A stretch of DNA of 64,000 nt from Tridacna crocea (lineage: Eukaryota > Mollusca > Bivalvia > Cardiida > Cardiidae): positions 45,214,672-45,278,671 of the forward strand of contig OX031063.1 of the NCBI GenBank assembly GCA_943736015.1, written 5' to 3'. A program made the translations under genes and the position numbers. Below the pieces are notes generated by a model. The model searched no databases. It worked only from the letters and a program-made list of their open reading frames with translations, and was not told where the DNA came from. The first letter of the stretch is position 1, and the number at the start of each line of letters is the position of its first letter. Below are positions 31,630 to 43,400 of this stretch, in pieces.

Positions 31630-32800
31630 GATGTTCTATTTATTCAATGCTTCTAACCCCTTTTTTGTTTGGACTTTATAAAAACTCGGTACAGTTGCTT
31701 TCGATAATTCCCAACAGCGCATCAACTCCACATAAGAACGCAATACAATAATATGAAAAATGCAAAGCCCCAATACGAGCAATATGAATGGTTTGTAAAA
31801 CAAATATCTAACGATAATAAACGACTGACGACTTATATTCTAGATCTTATAATGGAGGGGGTTGAGTTGGAATACCGGCTTTCCTAACACCAAATTTGAG
31901 CGTTGTTAAAATTAGAAAGCATACTTCTTGCGTGGATGCATATATACTCAAGTATAAGTGAAAAATGGCGAACGGTCCCAGATTACCTCAACAAAATTAA
32001 GACAGTTCCTTGGCATTTTTGTTCATCCGGAACAAATAACTTGGAGTGATATGATACCGGTTCACGTGCTATTTTACAGGGTCGTTTCCTTACTTCATGT
32101 AGATCTGGATCTTAATTTCTTCTTTTTCTTTTCTCCTACTTTCATCCCTCTATTTCTTTCTCTTATATTCAGTTACACCTTTTTTGTTTCCCTAGTTTGT
32201 TATGTATGTGTTTTGCTTGTTGCCATTGAAAGATTATTCTGTTCTTTTCACTGTAGGGGACAGACCGACTCTAAGTTTGTAGAACTTGTAGTCCAACCCC
32301 ATTTCATAAATTGAATAAAATATGTTTAAACTATTAAAATCCACTGGATTGTTTCCATTGCTACCAGGTGCTACTTAAGCGACAGCTGATCATTCTCAGA
32401 CATGATTTACGCCAGGGTCTCTCCATCTTTAGAGAAAGAGAACCATGACGTTTTTTCCCCTACTATGATTTTTAACACTTCCACAATATTTCACCAGTAG
32501 ATCCGTCAATGGTGGCAATTTTGTCCTCGAGTTTCTTTAAATAAAAGTGCATAGATCGCTAAATCAGATTACTCATAGCTTTCATTTTTCATCCAAACTG
32601 CTTTTTTACACGTCCATCGTTGAAACATTGATCGGTAAAGAGAGAGGGAGGGGTGGGCGCGTGGGGAAGGGGAATTGTGACTATATCTATCAACAATCCT
32701 AGGACAAAAAATTACTGACTTATCGGATAGATCCCCAACTTTTGATAAAAAAAATAGCCTTTAGATCTATGGAAAATCGTTAACGTTATAAGATTTTATT
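31630..32800. other. intergenic stretch without recognised gene
   Basis: AT-rich. A pyrimidine-rich block at about 32115-32215 gives a hydrophobic chance ORF. No splice-supported exon or named repeat. Confidence 0.4.
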
Positions 32801-32804
32801 AATT

Positions 32805-33366
32805 AACTATTGGATATATAGAAGTTATACAAGGAAACCGGTCCACGCGATACCAGTCACATTTCTGATTTCGTATAGTACACAAGTAGTGACTCCGGCT
32901 TAATACGACTTGACCTCCTATCAATAAAGTTGACCTCGTATCAATATTGATGACCCGCGACCAATACAGAGATCCTTGAACGTGATTGGTCAAAAGTTCA
33001 GTGGCGTGAGCGTCTGCGCTTACTTTTAGCCAATCACGTTCCAGGAGGCGGCAAAGTAAACGTAACCCAAAAATTGATATTTGTTTCCTGCAGGGTAGAA
33101 AACATTGTGGGAAAAAGGAGAAAATGCTGGTTACCAGCATTTTCTCCTTTTCCCATAATGTTTTCAGAAGGCCTCTTTTTCAGGGTCGTAAAAACCAGAG
33201 ATTATTTGGTAAAGCGTTAATTAATAAAATTGTCATTAATCAAGTGATTTCGTATTGGCCCAGTTACAGGTCCTCGGTCAGCCGTATTGACCCTCGGCCT
33301 TCGGCGTCGGGCCAATACGGCTGACCTCGGACCTGTAACTGGGCCAATACGAAATCACTTGATTAA
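32805..33366. repeat. composite repeat, inverted relative to 2.7-3.25 kb
   Basis: ggatatatagaagttat at the left, MITE core aaaatgctggttaccagcat at about 33122, and the long palindrome at the right. Nearly the whole block matches 2700-3255 in reverse complement. Confidence 0.8.
33236..33366. repeat. ~130-bp palindrome
   Basis: Arms taatcaagtgatttcgtatt...gtcctcggtcagccgtattg and their complement around a cctcggccttcggcgtcggg centre, about 55 bases per arm with very few mismatches. Confidence 0.85.
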
Positions 33367-33534
33367 TAACATTATATTAATAAATATAATTATTTGAGCC
33401 ATGTTGCGGTAAGAAGGTTTAATGCATCTTTGTATATAATACCATGCAAGTCGTCACATAATTTTAGATCCACCAGTCCATTTTGTATGACCCTTTCACG
33501 GGTCATGAATCCGACTTTCCCTGTAAATGTCCGA

Positions 33535-33800
33535 GCCCTAGTAACCCAGTCTGTAAGATATGCCTAGAGGACTCAAGAAGAGGTAGTCGCTGGTTCGGTC
33601 ATCTGCTCGGCCAATTTCTTTCCAAGGACTGATGGCAGTTATTTCAACGGGTTTCATTCCTCTCTCAGCACTAATCGATACATGTAATTGTTTCCACGAT
33701 GTCTATGAGGAAAAAACAGCCAGTGGGTTGAAAAGAAAATTGTGGAAAGTAATGGTAAGAGAAACTCCAGGAAAGCATGCATAGGTGCATTGGCCACCTT
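33535..33800 (+). mobile_element. decayed SINE-like fragment
   Basis: Contains gaggtagtcgctggttcggt, tttcattcctctctcagcac, then agaaactccaggaaagcatg. Resembles 5690-5900 and, in its tail, 43840-43980. No TSD found. Confidence 0.45.
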
Positions 33801-33806
33801 GTTTTT

Positions 33807-36386
33807 AGCTCACCTGAGCACGAAGTGCTCATGGTGAGCTTTTGTGATCGCCCAATGTCCGTCGTCCGTCATGCGTCGAGCGTAGTCCACAATTTATTTA
33901 AAAATCTTCTCCTCCTAAACCACTGGGCCAATCTTGATGAAACTTGGCAGGGATGTTCCTTGGGTGAAGCTCTACCAAAGTTGTTCAAGAGATTGAATTC
34001 CACCCATAACTCTGTTGCCATGGCAACCAAACGGAAAAAAATAGCAAAATCTTTGAAGATCTTCTTCTTTGAAACTAGAAGGCGTAGAGCTTTGAAATTG
34101 GGTATGTGGCATCTCCTAGTCGAGCTCTACCAAGATTATTCATATGATGCCCCTGGGGTCAAAACTGGCCCTGCCCCGGGGGTCACAAGTTTGAAATATA
34201 GGAACAAAGAAGGAAAACTTTAAAAATATTCTCTCTGAAACTAGAAGGTACAGAGCTTTGATATTTGGTATGTAGCATCTCCTAGTAAACCTTTACCAAT
34301 ACTGTTCATTTGATGCCCCTGGGGTCAAAACTGGCCCCGTCCCGGGAGTCACAAATTTGAAACATAGGAACAAAGAAAGAAAACTTTAAAATTCTTCTTC
34401 TCTGAAACTAGAAGGTGCAGAGCTTTGATATTTGGTATGTAGCATCTCCTAGTGGACCTCTACCAAGATTGTTCATATGATGTCCCTGGGGTCAAAACTG
34501 GCCCCGCCCCAGGGGTCACAAGTTTAAAACTTAGAAATAAAGAAGGAAAACTTTAAAATTCTTCTTCTCTATAACTAGAAGTGCAGAGCTTTGATATTTG
34601 GTATGTAGCATCTCCTAGTAGACCTCTACCAAGATTGTTCATATGATGTTCCTGGGGTCAAAACTGGCCCTGCCCCAGGGGTCACAAGTTCTAAACATAG
34701 GAACAAAGAAGGAAAACTTTAAAAATCTTCTTCTCTGAAACTAGAAGGTGCAGAGCTTTGATATTTGATATGTAGCATCTCCTAGTGGATCTCTACAAAG
34801 ATTATTCATATGATGCCCCTGGGGTCAAAACTGGCCTCGCCCCGGGGGTCACTATTTTGAAACATGGGAACAAAGAAAGAAAACTTTAAAATTCTTCTTG
34901 TCTGAAACTAGAAAGTGCAGAGCTTTGATATTTGGTATGTAGCATCTCCTACTGGACCTCTACCAAGATTGTTCATATGATTCCCCTGGGGCCGAACTTG
35001 CCCAGTCCCGGGGTCACAAGTTTGAACATAAGAACAAAGAAGGAAAACTTTAAAATTCTTCTTCTCTGAAACTAGAATATGTAGAGCTTCGATATTTGGT
35101 GAGTAGGATCTCCTAGTGGACTTCTAAAATGCTTGTTCATATGATGTCCCAGGGGTCAAAACTTTTCCTTCCCAGTGGGTCCCAAGTTCGAAACATAGGA
35201 ACAAAGAAGGAAAACTTTAAAAATCTTCTTCTCTGAAACAAGAAGGAGTAGAGCTTTGATATTTGGTATGTAGCATCTACTAGTTGACCTCTACCAAGTT
35301 TGGTCAAATGATGTCCATGGGATCCAAACTGGCCCAGCCCCGTGGGTCACAAGTTTGAAACATAGGAACAAAGAAGGAAAACTTTAAAAAAAATTCTGAA
35401 ATTGGATGTCGTAGAGCGTTGATATTGCATTTGTAGTATTTTCTAGTGGACCTCTACTAAATACGATACAATGATCCTGGAGTCCAAACTGGCCCCGTCC
35501 TGGTGGTCACAAGTTTGAACATAGGAACAAAGAAGGAAAACTTTGAAATTCCTCTGAACATTCTGAGAGAAGATGGAAACTTCGTATGTGTGTTCCTTAT
35601 GATAGTCTGCCAATAACAATATTTTACCTTTTTTCATCAAATGTCATGTCATTGAAAAAGGGGGTTTGGTGTAATTGTTCACTATGGACCAATATCTCTT
35701 TCACTACAGGACAAAATGTAATTAAACTTCATCTTGTTAAGCGACAGACAATAGTTATTTGATTTTATTTCATGAAACGACATGTTATCAAAAAGGGGAC
35801 TAAATGTAGGCCTATGATTTTATTATGGATCAATTACAGTCAGTTTGTCCATCCATCTACATGCACCTTGACGGATATCTTCTAAAGTCCTTTGAATTTA
35901 TGAAACTTCAAATATGTTTTCCTTAGGATAGTCTTTTTGATACAATTTTCTGTAAGATATAAGGGATTATATACCTTTCACATACTGGACTTGTTGAACC
36001 CCGATAGATAAGTCAAGAAATGTTGTGTGAGGGGTTAGTCTAGGGTTCCCAGTTTGCGTTGGCTTGATTACTGTCTCAGCCAACATCCTTTGACATTTGA
36101 TCAAAAGTTACTGAGACAAGTCTCATTTAATTGTCTTACCAATGAGTGAATGATGTTTTAATCTGTCATTCGACCACCATTTTGACCAGGAAATTAATGC
36201 CTGGACTTCCAATTAAATTCAATCCCTTACTATACCATTTTGACTTTCAATGACCCTGAATACGAAAGGCTGTGAAAGCATTGTCGGAAAGGAAGAAAAT
36301 GCTTTTTGCACAATTACATACCCTGTCAGAATTATTTGGCCTTGAACTTTGATATTTGGTATTTATCTTCATTGTAGACCTTCTAA
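33807..36386 (+). mobile_element. tandem-repeat element E4, long-tail subtype, 3' truncated
   Basis: 5' agctcacctgagcacgaagt/gctcatggtgagct, ~165-bp monomers to about 35570, then an ~815-bp non-tandem tail (ccttatgatagtctgccaat, gcgacagacaatagttattt, cagtttgcgttggcttgatt, gtattgtcggaaaggaagaa-type) shared with E7. It diverges from E7 after tgtagacctt, so the CTCTTGT terminus is missing. Confidence 0.8.
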
Positions 36387-37222
36387 ATTTACGGACTTGT
36401 AATTATTACTTCGATTTTAATTTATAACCGTTATCCCGGCGAAATTTGGAGAAAATCTTTAATAGCTTTATCCTTCGTGACCGGATTGATACTCCCATTA
36501 CACACTCAGTGTACTTTGATTTAAAGAAGGTGGTAAACTCAGCTTTTCGGACTTACACTGAAAACGAAAGTGAAAGTCGTTTTCCAAGAGGTGGATTGAG
36601 CTAACGGTAAGTATTAGTATTAGTCTATAGATTATCTCACAGAAATGCTTCTTTTTGATAGTCTTTGATAGAACGGGACGCAGGAGAATCTTCCTTCAGC
36701 TGAAACTCACATAAGAGAAGAAAACGTAAGAGGGTCAAGATTTCAAATGTGTAAAGAGCGTACAAATAAGCTAAGTACTAGGTTTTAAACCTTGAAGTAG
36801 GTCAACAGTCTTTTAAACTTGTGGTAATTTGATATCAGTAAAATACAATTACAATAAAATACCACTATTTGTAATCTAGATGTGTGAATAATTTTCTATG
36901 TGTGTAAATTGTAACTGCATGTTTGTGTACGCACAGCATCTGGACTGGAGTAGAGATCCACGTATGAATACCAGATCTACTGTATGATTGAACTGGGGAT
37001 TTACAGTAGTTTCGGTCTCTGGCATGTTCTGAAAAAAGGCCATTTAGAGTAAAGGGATGGGACGTTTCGGTAATTTCAAAGCTCGTTACACAGCCATGAA
37101 AAACATACTTTTAAAATTTAACTTGTTTTTTAACTTGATTTCTATGCTTTAAATGTTTCCATATATTTTATCAAGTTTTTTTCAGAGTAGTTTTGACTTT
37201 GAAAAGAAGGTCATTAATCTCT

Positions 37223-37675
37223 TTAACCCATTACCACATAATTCCTACTTTTGACGATCCTGAGAAAGAAGCGTTTAGAAAACATTTTGGGAAAAGAAGA
37301 AAATGCTGGTAACCAGCATTTTCTCCTTTTCCCACAATGTTTTCTACCCTTCACAAAACAAATTTCAAATTTTCAGTCACTTTCATTTTGTCATTTGCAA
37401 ATGCTTTCGATTTGGACTAGCCTTACCCTTTTAGTCATTAACTATACTTTACCAAATGACAAATTTTTGGACTGGACCAAATTCAGAGTATCTGCAGACA
37501 ACAAATTACAAGTAAATATGGTTAATATGGTGATTCTTGATTTTGATAGGGTAGGAAATATTCTGGGAAAAGTAGAAAATGCTGGTAACCAGCATTTTTT
37601 CCTTTTTCCACAGTGTTTTCTGTAGACTTCTTTCTCGGGATAGTTAAAAGTCGGGATTGTGTGGTTAAATTCATC
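37223..37675. mobile_element. two TTAA-type MITEs in opposite orientation
   Basis: First begins TTAA cccattaccacataattc at 37223 with core aaaatgctggtaaccagcat at 37298; second runs from about 37449 (ctttaccaaatgacaaattt) to ttgtgtggttaaa at 37675 with its core at 37575. Ends mutated but recognisable. Confidence 0.75.
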
Positions 37676-37722
37676 GGTTCATTGAAAATGTCTAGTTTTT
37701 CCTCTACCAATGCTTTCATTAA

Positions 37723-37943
37723 CCCTTTACTTCACAGATACTCATTTCTACACATTGCTTGTAGGAGCCTTTGGAAAACATTGTGGCAAAAGGTGAAATT
37801 GCTCGTGACGAGCAATTTCACCTTTTGTCACGATGTTTTTCATGCTATCAAAAGGTGTCATTTACACGTAGGAAACGGCTTCATCCTTGCTGTCATTTAG
37901 GGTCAATTAGAGATGCCATAGAAATGCCTTATGCGGTAAAGGG
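37723..37943. mobile_element. TTAA-type MITE, gctcgtgacgagc subfamily
   Basis: TTAA at 37719-37722 and 37944-37947; ends ccctttact.../...gcggtaaaggg; core aattgctcgtgacgagcaat. 221 bp. Opposite orientation to 38547-38767. Confidence 0.85.
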
Positions 37944-38040
37944 TTAAAGGGGAGTCAAAATTTTTGTTGTGTGGTAAAAAGGTTAGATATGATTTATTCT
38001 AAGTCTCTAATGGATAAAAACTAATGAAGGTCACTATTAA

Positions 38041-38262
38041 CCCTTTACCTGATATGCCAAGTTAAGGCTCTTCCATTTCAACAGCAAATAAAGATATGAT
38101 GTCAAAAATATGGATAAATGAGGATACAAATATCTGATTGAGTGGAAAACATTGTGGGAAAAGGAGAAATTGCTCGTTACGAGCAATTTCTCCTTTTCCC
38201 ACAATGTTTTCAAAAGCTGTCTGTTGCTGATGTGTCAAAATGAGTATCTATGGAGTAAAGGG
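38041..38262. mobile_element. TTAA-type MITE, gctcgttacgagc subfamily
   Basis: TTAA at 38037-38040 and 38263-38266; ends ccctttacctgatatgcc/ggagtaaaggg; core aattgctcgttacgagcaat inside a perfect gggaaaaggag/ctccttttccc stem. 222 bp. Confidence 0.88.
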
Positions 38263-38309
38263 TTAAAGCAAGGCAAAAGCTTATCAAAATGCTTAACTTC
38301 TTTTTAATA

Positions 38310-38540
38310 CTTTACCACACAACCCCATCTTTTAATGACCACGAGATAGAAGCCTATAGAAAACATTGTGGGAAAAGGAGAAAATGCTGGTAAACAGCAT
38401 TTCTCCTTTTCCCAATATATTTTCTTCCATATCAAAGTCAGAAATCATTACATTACCAATGTTTATCTTATTGTCTACGGACACCTTTCCCAAGTGACAA
38501 ATTTTGTCCTCTTTTGAATTGGAAGCAGCTGCAGACTTAA
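38310..38540. mobile_element. TTAA-type MITE, tggtaacca subfamily, ends degraded
   Basis: tttaccacacaaccccatct at the left, core aaaatgctggtaaacagcat at about 38385, aagtgacaaattttg at the right. Confidence 0.7.
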
Positions 38541-38546
38541 ATTTAA

Positions 38547-38767
38547 CCCTTTACCATAACAGGCATTTCCATGGCATCTCTAGTTGACCTTAAATGACAG
38601 CAAGGATGAAGCAATTTCTTATGTGTAAATGATACCTTTTGATAGCATAGAAAACATTGTGACAAAAGGTGAAATTGCTCGTCACGAGCAATTTCACCTT
38701 TTGCCACAATGTTTTCCAAAGGCTCCTACAAGCAATGTGTAGAAATAAGTATCTATGGAGTAAAGGG
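38547..38767. mobile_element. TTAA-type MITE, gctcgtcacgagc subfamily
   Basis: TTAA at 38543-38546 and 38768-38771; ends ccctttaccataac/ggagtaaaggg; core aattgctcgtcacgagcaat. 221 bp. Confidence 0.88.
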
Positions 38768-38799
38768 TTAAAAGAAGTATGATTCTGCTCAAGGTCTTC

Positions 38800-38900
38800 G
38801 GTGTCATTTTGTAGAAAACATCATTGCAAAAGAAGAAAATGCTGGTTTCCAGCATTTTTCTCTTTTTCCCACAATGTTTTCAAAAGCCTTCTTCCTTAGA
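38800..38900. repeat. TTAA-type MITE core, partial
   Basis: attgcaaaagaagaaaatgc with complement ttctctttttcccacaatg; outer ends not identified. Confidence 0.6.
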
Positions 38901-39539
38901 GGTTCATTTATATTGATTATACAACAAATCAAATGATGCTCAAGTAATGTGGTTTCTTTCTAGAACAAGGCACTCTCTTGCACTCCGGATCATTACATTT
39001 ACCTCTGTAGTGGGCTCAGAAAGTAGACCGTCATTACGTCATATTTTTGTCACATGACCATAACTCAAAATAGCTACACAAACGCCGGTGAAAGAGAGAC
39101 CAATATTGATTGTTTTGTGTGCTGTTTAACAGCATGGGACATATCAGACTTAAACGATAGTAAACGAACAAAAGAGGTATTTTCTGAAAGGCCTAAATAT
39201 CTGTAAAGGACGATAACTTGATTTTTAATCGTACAAACTTAGATCCAGCGGTGTGTCAAATCAGTTGTCATCATTGATGGGCGCAGCTATTTTTGTTACA
39301 ATCGGCGTAAGATTCTTAAAAGTGAAGAGGCTAAAAAAAAAATAGTTCCATTTAATACAGGTAAATTCATCAGTTTGAACGCACCTATAATGTATCCAGA
39401 ATCATATTTCCTTTGTCTAACTTACAATTTTTCATATGAAACAGTTAAACAGTAACAAAACATCTTTTCCTCGGTTTGACAAGATTCTTGTCATTTAGCC
39501 CATCGCAGAGATGTATGTGAGGTAACGAACGACAACTCT

Positions 39540-39785
39540 GCTCGGAGATTGAGAACAAGGTAGAACACATTTTGGAAAAAGGTGAAAATTTTGGTAATCT
39601 ACCTTTTTGTCTTTTTACCAGTCTTTTCAAAACGTGTTTCTTTTTCCTAAAGGTCATCAAAATTTGGAAGAGAGTTAACTCTCATCAAATTTCAGTTTTT
39701 GATTCGAATTTATTTTGTTGTCTGCGAATGCTTTCAATTTGGACTAGTCCAAAATTTTGTTGTTTGGTAAAGAGTTAATGCAGAA
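39540..39785. mobile_element. TTAA-type MITE, decayed
   Basis: Core ggtgaaaattttggtaatct with an imperfect complement; right end ttgtttggtaaagagttaa at about 39758-39778. Confidence 0.65.
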
Positions 39786-39952
39786 AATATTTTGTGATAG
39801 ATCTATTTATATTTGGACTCTAGCCCCCGATATCAATAAAAAAAACATGTCTCTTATTTTGCTCAAGTGGCTAACACTCATTTTCCGACTTTAGTTCCTT
39901 ATTTCAGATGTATTTTATTAACATGAGTATATTTTAGAAACATTTTCAAATT

Positions 39953-40066
39953 CTAAGTTAGCACAACATTTCAGACTCAGTCAGCAAAATAATAGACTTA
40001 AGTCATTTTAACAGACTCAAGTCCGATATTTTGCTGAATTGATTGTGAAATGTTGTGTCAACTTAG
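39953..40066. repeat. ~110-bp inverted repeat
   Basis: ctaagttagcacaacatttc / gaaatgttgtgtcaacttag as outer arms, with agcaaaataatagacttaag / caagtccgatattttgct as inner arms. No matching family elsewhere in the window. Confidence 0.7.
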
Positions 40067-40277
40067 GATTAAAGAATGTTTTAATTTTAGTAAAATTGGT
40101 CTCAAGTAACAATATCAACTAAAGTCAGAAATGTGGATTGTCAGCAGACTTGTGCAAAATAAGAGAATTGAGTTTTTTCCATGAAACCAGCCCCTGGACA
40201 ATAGGGATAAAAAGTACAAGTTTGACAAGAACAATAACGTGCATAGCCAAGATTCTGACCGCACCATATTCTATCAG

Positions 40278-40405
40278 GAAGGAATAAATATCTCCATGGA
40301 GAAGGTTTGACAGACACAGATCATCAGAGCATGGTAGAGGTCATCAGTGTACTTGATCTCTTTAAAAGAGAAGACTATAGGAGTAATCGCATCATAGTTG
40401 TCAAG
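40278..40405 (+). CDS. gene 2 exon, ends in RRM 1 beta-1
   Basis: Acceptor atattctatcag (phase 1 entry) and donor AAG|gtatga (phase 0). Encodes RNKYLHGEGLTDTDHQSMVE, VISVLDLFKREDYR, then SNRIIVVK. The last strand joins seamlessly to NLPDKTHLDT of the next exon, forming an RNP2-type RRM strand across the intron, which is strong support for the junction. Confidence 0.75.
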
Positions 40406-43400
40406 GTATGAAACTATAGTTTGTTAGAGAATAATGCAGTCAAACCAAAAATTTGACCCAGTTATGCAAAATCAGTGTCCCCTGTATTGCCGATCATCTT
40501 AACCCATTACCACACAATCCCTACTTTTGACGCCTCTGAGAAAGAAGCCTCTAGAAAACATTGTGGGAAAAGGAGAAAATGCTGGTAACCAGCATTTTCT
40601 CCTTTTCCCACAATGTTTATTCTACCCTTCACAAAACAAAATTCAAATTTTCAGTCACTTTTATTTTGTCGTCTGCAAATGCTTTCAATTTGGACCAGTC
40701 TAAAACAGTGTCGTTTGGTAATGGGTTAAACTGCTATAAATACATTTATTCAAATATATTCAAATATATTCAAATATATATGTGCAATTGATATTCAAAA
40801 GAGTATTATTAATCAATTAATGACAGAGAAGATAATGTATTTGCCAAAAATATAAAGAAATATTGAGGCCAAAATGCCATAAGTCTCGAATTTTTGCTGT
40901 TTCCACAACATATTGACATTTTGTAGCTGCAAAATTTTAAATCTGAAACAATAAACGAATGCAGTTATTTTACGTAGGTAAAGACATGGTAGCTATCAGC
41001 TAATCAAGAACATTGTTTTGGTATTAATTTATTTATTTTTTTGTTCTGGCAAACATTCTTGTAGTGGCCAAAATAGCCCTCACATAGCGGAACAATTTTT
41101 ACAATCACTGCAAATTGTGTTGATACATGTGTAGAGTTTTTAGAAAATGCTCTATCATCTTCATGGAATCTGAAATTCCTTTAGTACATGTATATACAGA
41201 AAAATATGAATCAGCGTGAAAAACATGTGAAATTCACTGCATGAAGTCAAACCACATTTAGTACCGTTTTAAAACCTCATCTCCGTAACTAGAAAATTTA
41301 CCCATTACCACACGACAAAATTTTAGACCTGTCGGAATTGAAAGCATTTGCAGATGACAGTTTCACTGTGGTCAATATGAAATGATTTTTCTTTCAAAGG
41401 GTAGAACACATTGTGGGAAAAGGAGAAAATGCTGGTAACCAGCATTTTCTCCTTTTCCTACAATGTTGTTAAAAGCCTTCTCTTTCACGGGCATTGAAAG
41501 TTGTCATTGTGTGGTAAAGAGTTAAGGTACTAGACTCCTAACGCTTCTTGTGGAAGAAGGAATAAAATTTCTTGTTTGTTGATAAATGAGAATTTATACT
41601 AATATGATACTTTGCACATTTTTAACTGACCAGAAATTCCTTTGATGTCTGTCTTGAAATTAATTGTTGATACTTTTGTGTGTTTCCATCTCCATTTTCA
41701 TCTCCATTTGTAATGAGAATTTAGTGATTTTAGATTTATAAATGATAATTCTAAAGAGGAAAAAGAAAAAAAGTGGCTTGGTTAAAATGATACAATAATA
41801 TTCTTTTTTAATCATAGCAAATTTTGTAGGATGATATTAAGAAATAGCTGTTTTCTAATAGGAGTCTACTACATTAACCCTTTTCTACACAATGGCAACT
41901 TTTAATGACTCTTGAAAAGAAGCCTGTAGAAAACATTGTGGGAAAAGGAGAAAATTCTGGAAACCAGCATTTAATCTCTCCTTTTCCCACAATGTTGTAT
42001 TAAAGAAAAATTGTACCATTTGAGCCACATCTAAAATGTTGTCTGCATATACTTTCAATTTTGCCCAAGCTATAATGTTCATCTGGTAAAGGATTGAGGG
42101 TTAGCAAAGAGAATAGTGTAGCAGCGTAATAGTCCTTTTTTTCACTTATCAGAACTCACATTATTCATTTTATTCTCATTCAAGAATCTTCCGGATAAAA
42201 CCCATCTTGATACAATTCAAAATTACCTTGAGGTTGTAACACAGAAAGGTTTGCAGTCAGTCTGTACAAGAAGTGGACTGGGTCAAACAAACGTTCTTGT
42301 TGCAGTGCTAGATGAGGCAATTAAAGGTACATGTAAATTGGCTTTGATCCTACTTTTTTTTCTGCCCATAAAAAATAATGATTTCTGATATATAGACTGC
42401 GGTTAAGTCTATCTGTCTGTATGTATGCCTGTCAGCTGTCTGGCTGCCTGCCAGTCTAGTGAAATGCGCAATAGATATGAAATTGTCTCACACTCCTCCT
42501 TCCTCCAAACCAGATTGGGGAGGAGGTGTTGTTTGCTTGTAATCAGCATATTGTCCTTTCTCCAGAACATTGTCTTATCTTTCAGAGAGATCTGCTTTTA
42601 TTTTGTGGTTGGCGTTTGCTTTCAAAATGGACTTTGTGTACTTTTGTTTGATTAAGTCTTTACCACATCATCCCAACTTTTAATGACCTTGGGGAAGAAC
42701 CAGATCAGGCTTCCAAGTCAGTGCAGACAAATGCGAGACACTACATTACGACTACATTCAATTTTGTACTACAGTAGACTTGAACGAAAACATCAGAAGG
42801 AAGGAGGATAAATGAGCATTAGAATGGAACGGAAAGAGCGGAAAGTGTTGTTTTGGATGAGCCTGCCCGGACTGCACAGGCTGATCGAAGATGTCACTTT
42901 ACACAAATGTCGGAATGCCCCTTTTAATGTGTTGCAGGCCATATATGGCTTGCATCTCCCGAAAAGGAGCTTTCAGACATTTGCGTAAAGTGGTGTCTCG
43001 GATCAGCCGGCGCTGTCCATGCAGGCTAATCCAAGGCATCACTTTACGACTACAGCAGGCTTGTGCAAAACAGAAAATTACATAAAAACGGACAGTGTCA
43101 TTTCGGATTAGCCTGTCTGAATGAACCTTTTTCGCATGTTGCAAGCCGTATCATCCTGGTCTCATGAAACCTACCTCCTTACCAAAGGACAAAATTTGGA
43201 CTAACCTAAATTGAAAGCATTTTGCAGACGACAAAAAAATACTGAAATTTCATTTAGAAAAGGTAGAAAACATTGTGGGTAAAGGAGAAAATGCTGGTAA
43301 CCAGCATTTTCTCCTTTTCCCACAATGTTTTCAAAGGCTTTCTTTTTCAGGGTTGTTAAAAGTCGGGATTGTGTGGTAAAGAGTTACACAATATGTTAAT

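Noticed and set aside
31958-32314. 118-codon frame with a hydrophobic stretch
   Set aside because: The hydrophobic part is a TTC/TTT-rich low-complexity tract; there are no motifs or convincing splice sites.
36520-36606. Candidate exon with strong donor ctaacg|gtaagt
   Set aside because: The best frame has TAA directly before the donor; it could at most be a 5' UTR exon, and nothing links it to gene 2.
38940-38990. Segment after gtttctttctag reading NKALSCTPDHYIYL as a gene 2 exon
   Set aside because: Its phase 1 exit would create TGA when joined to the exon at 40278; the alternative donor is poor.
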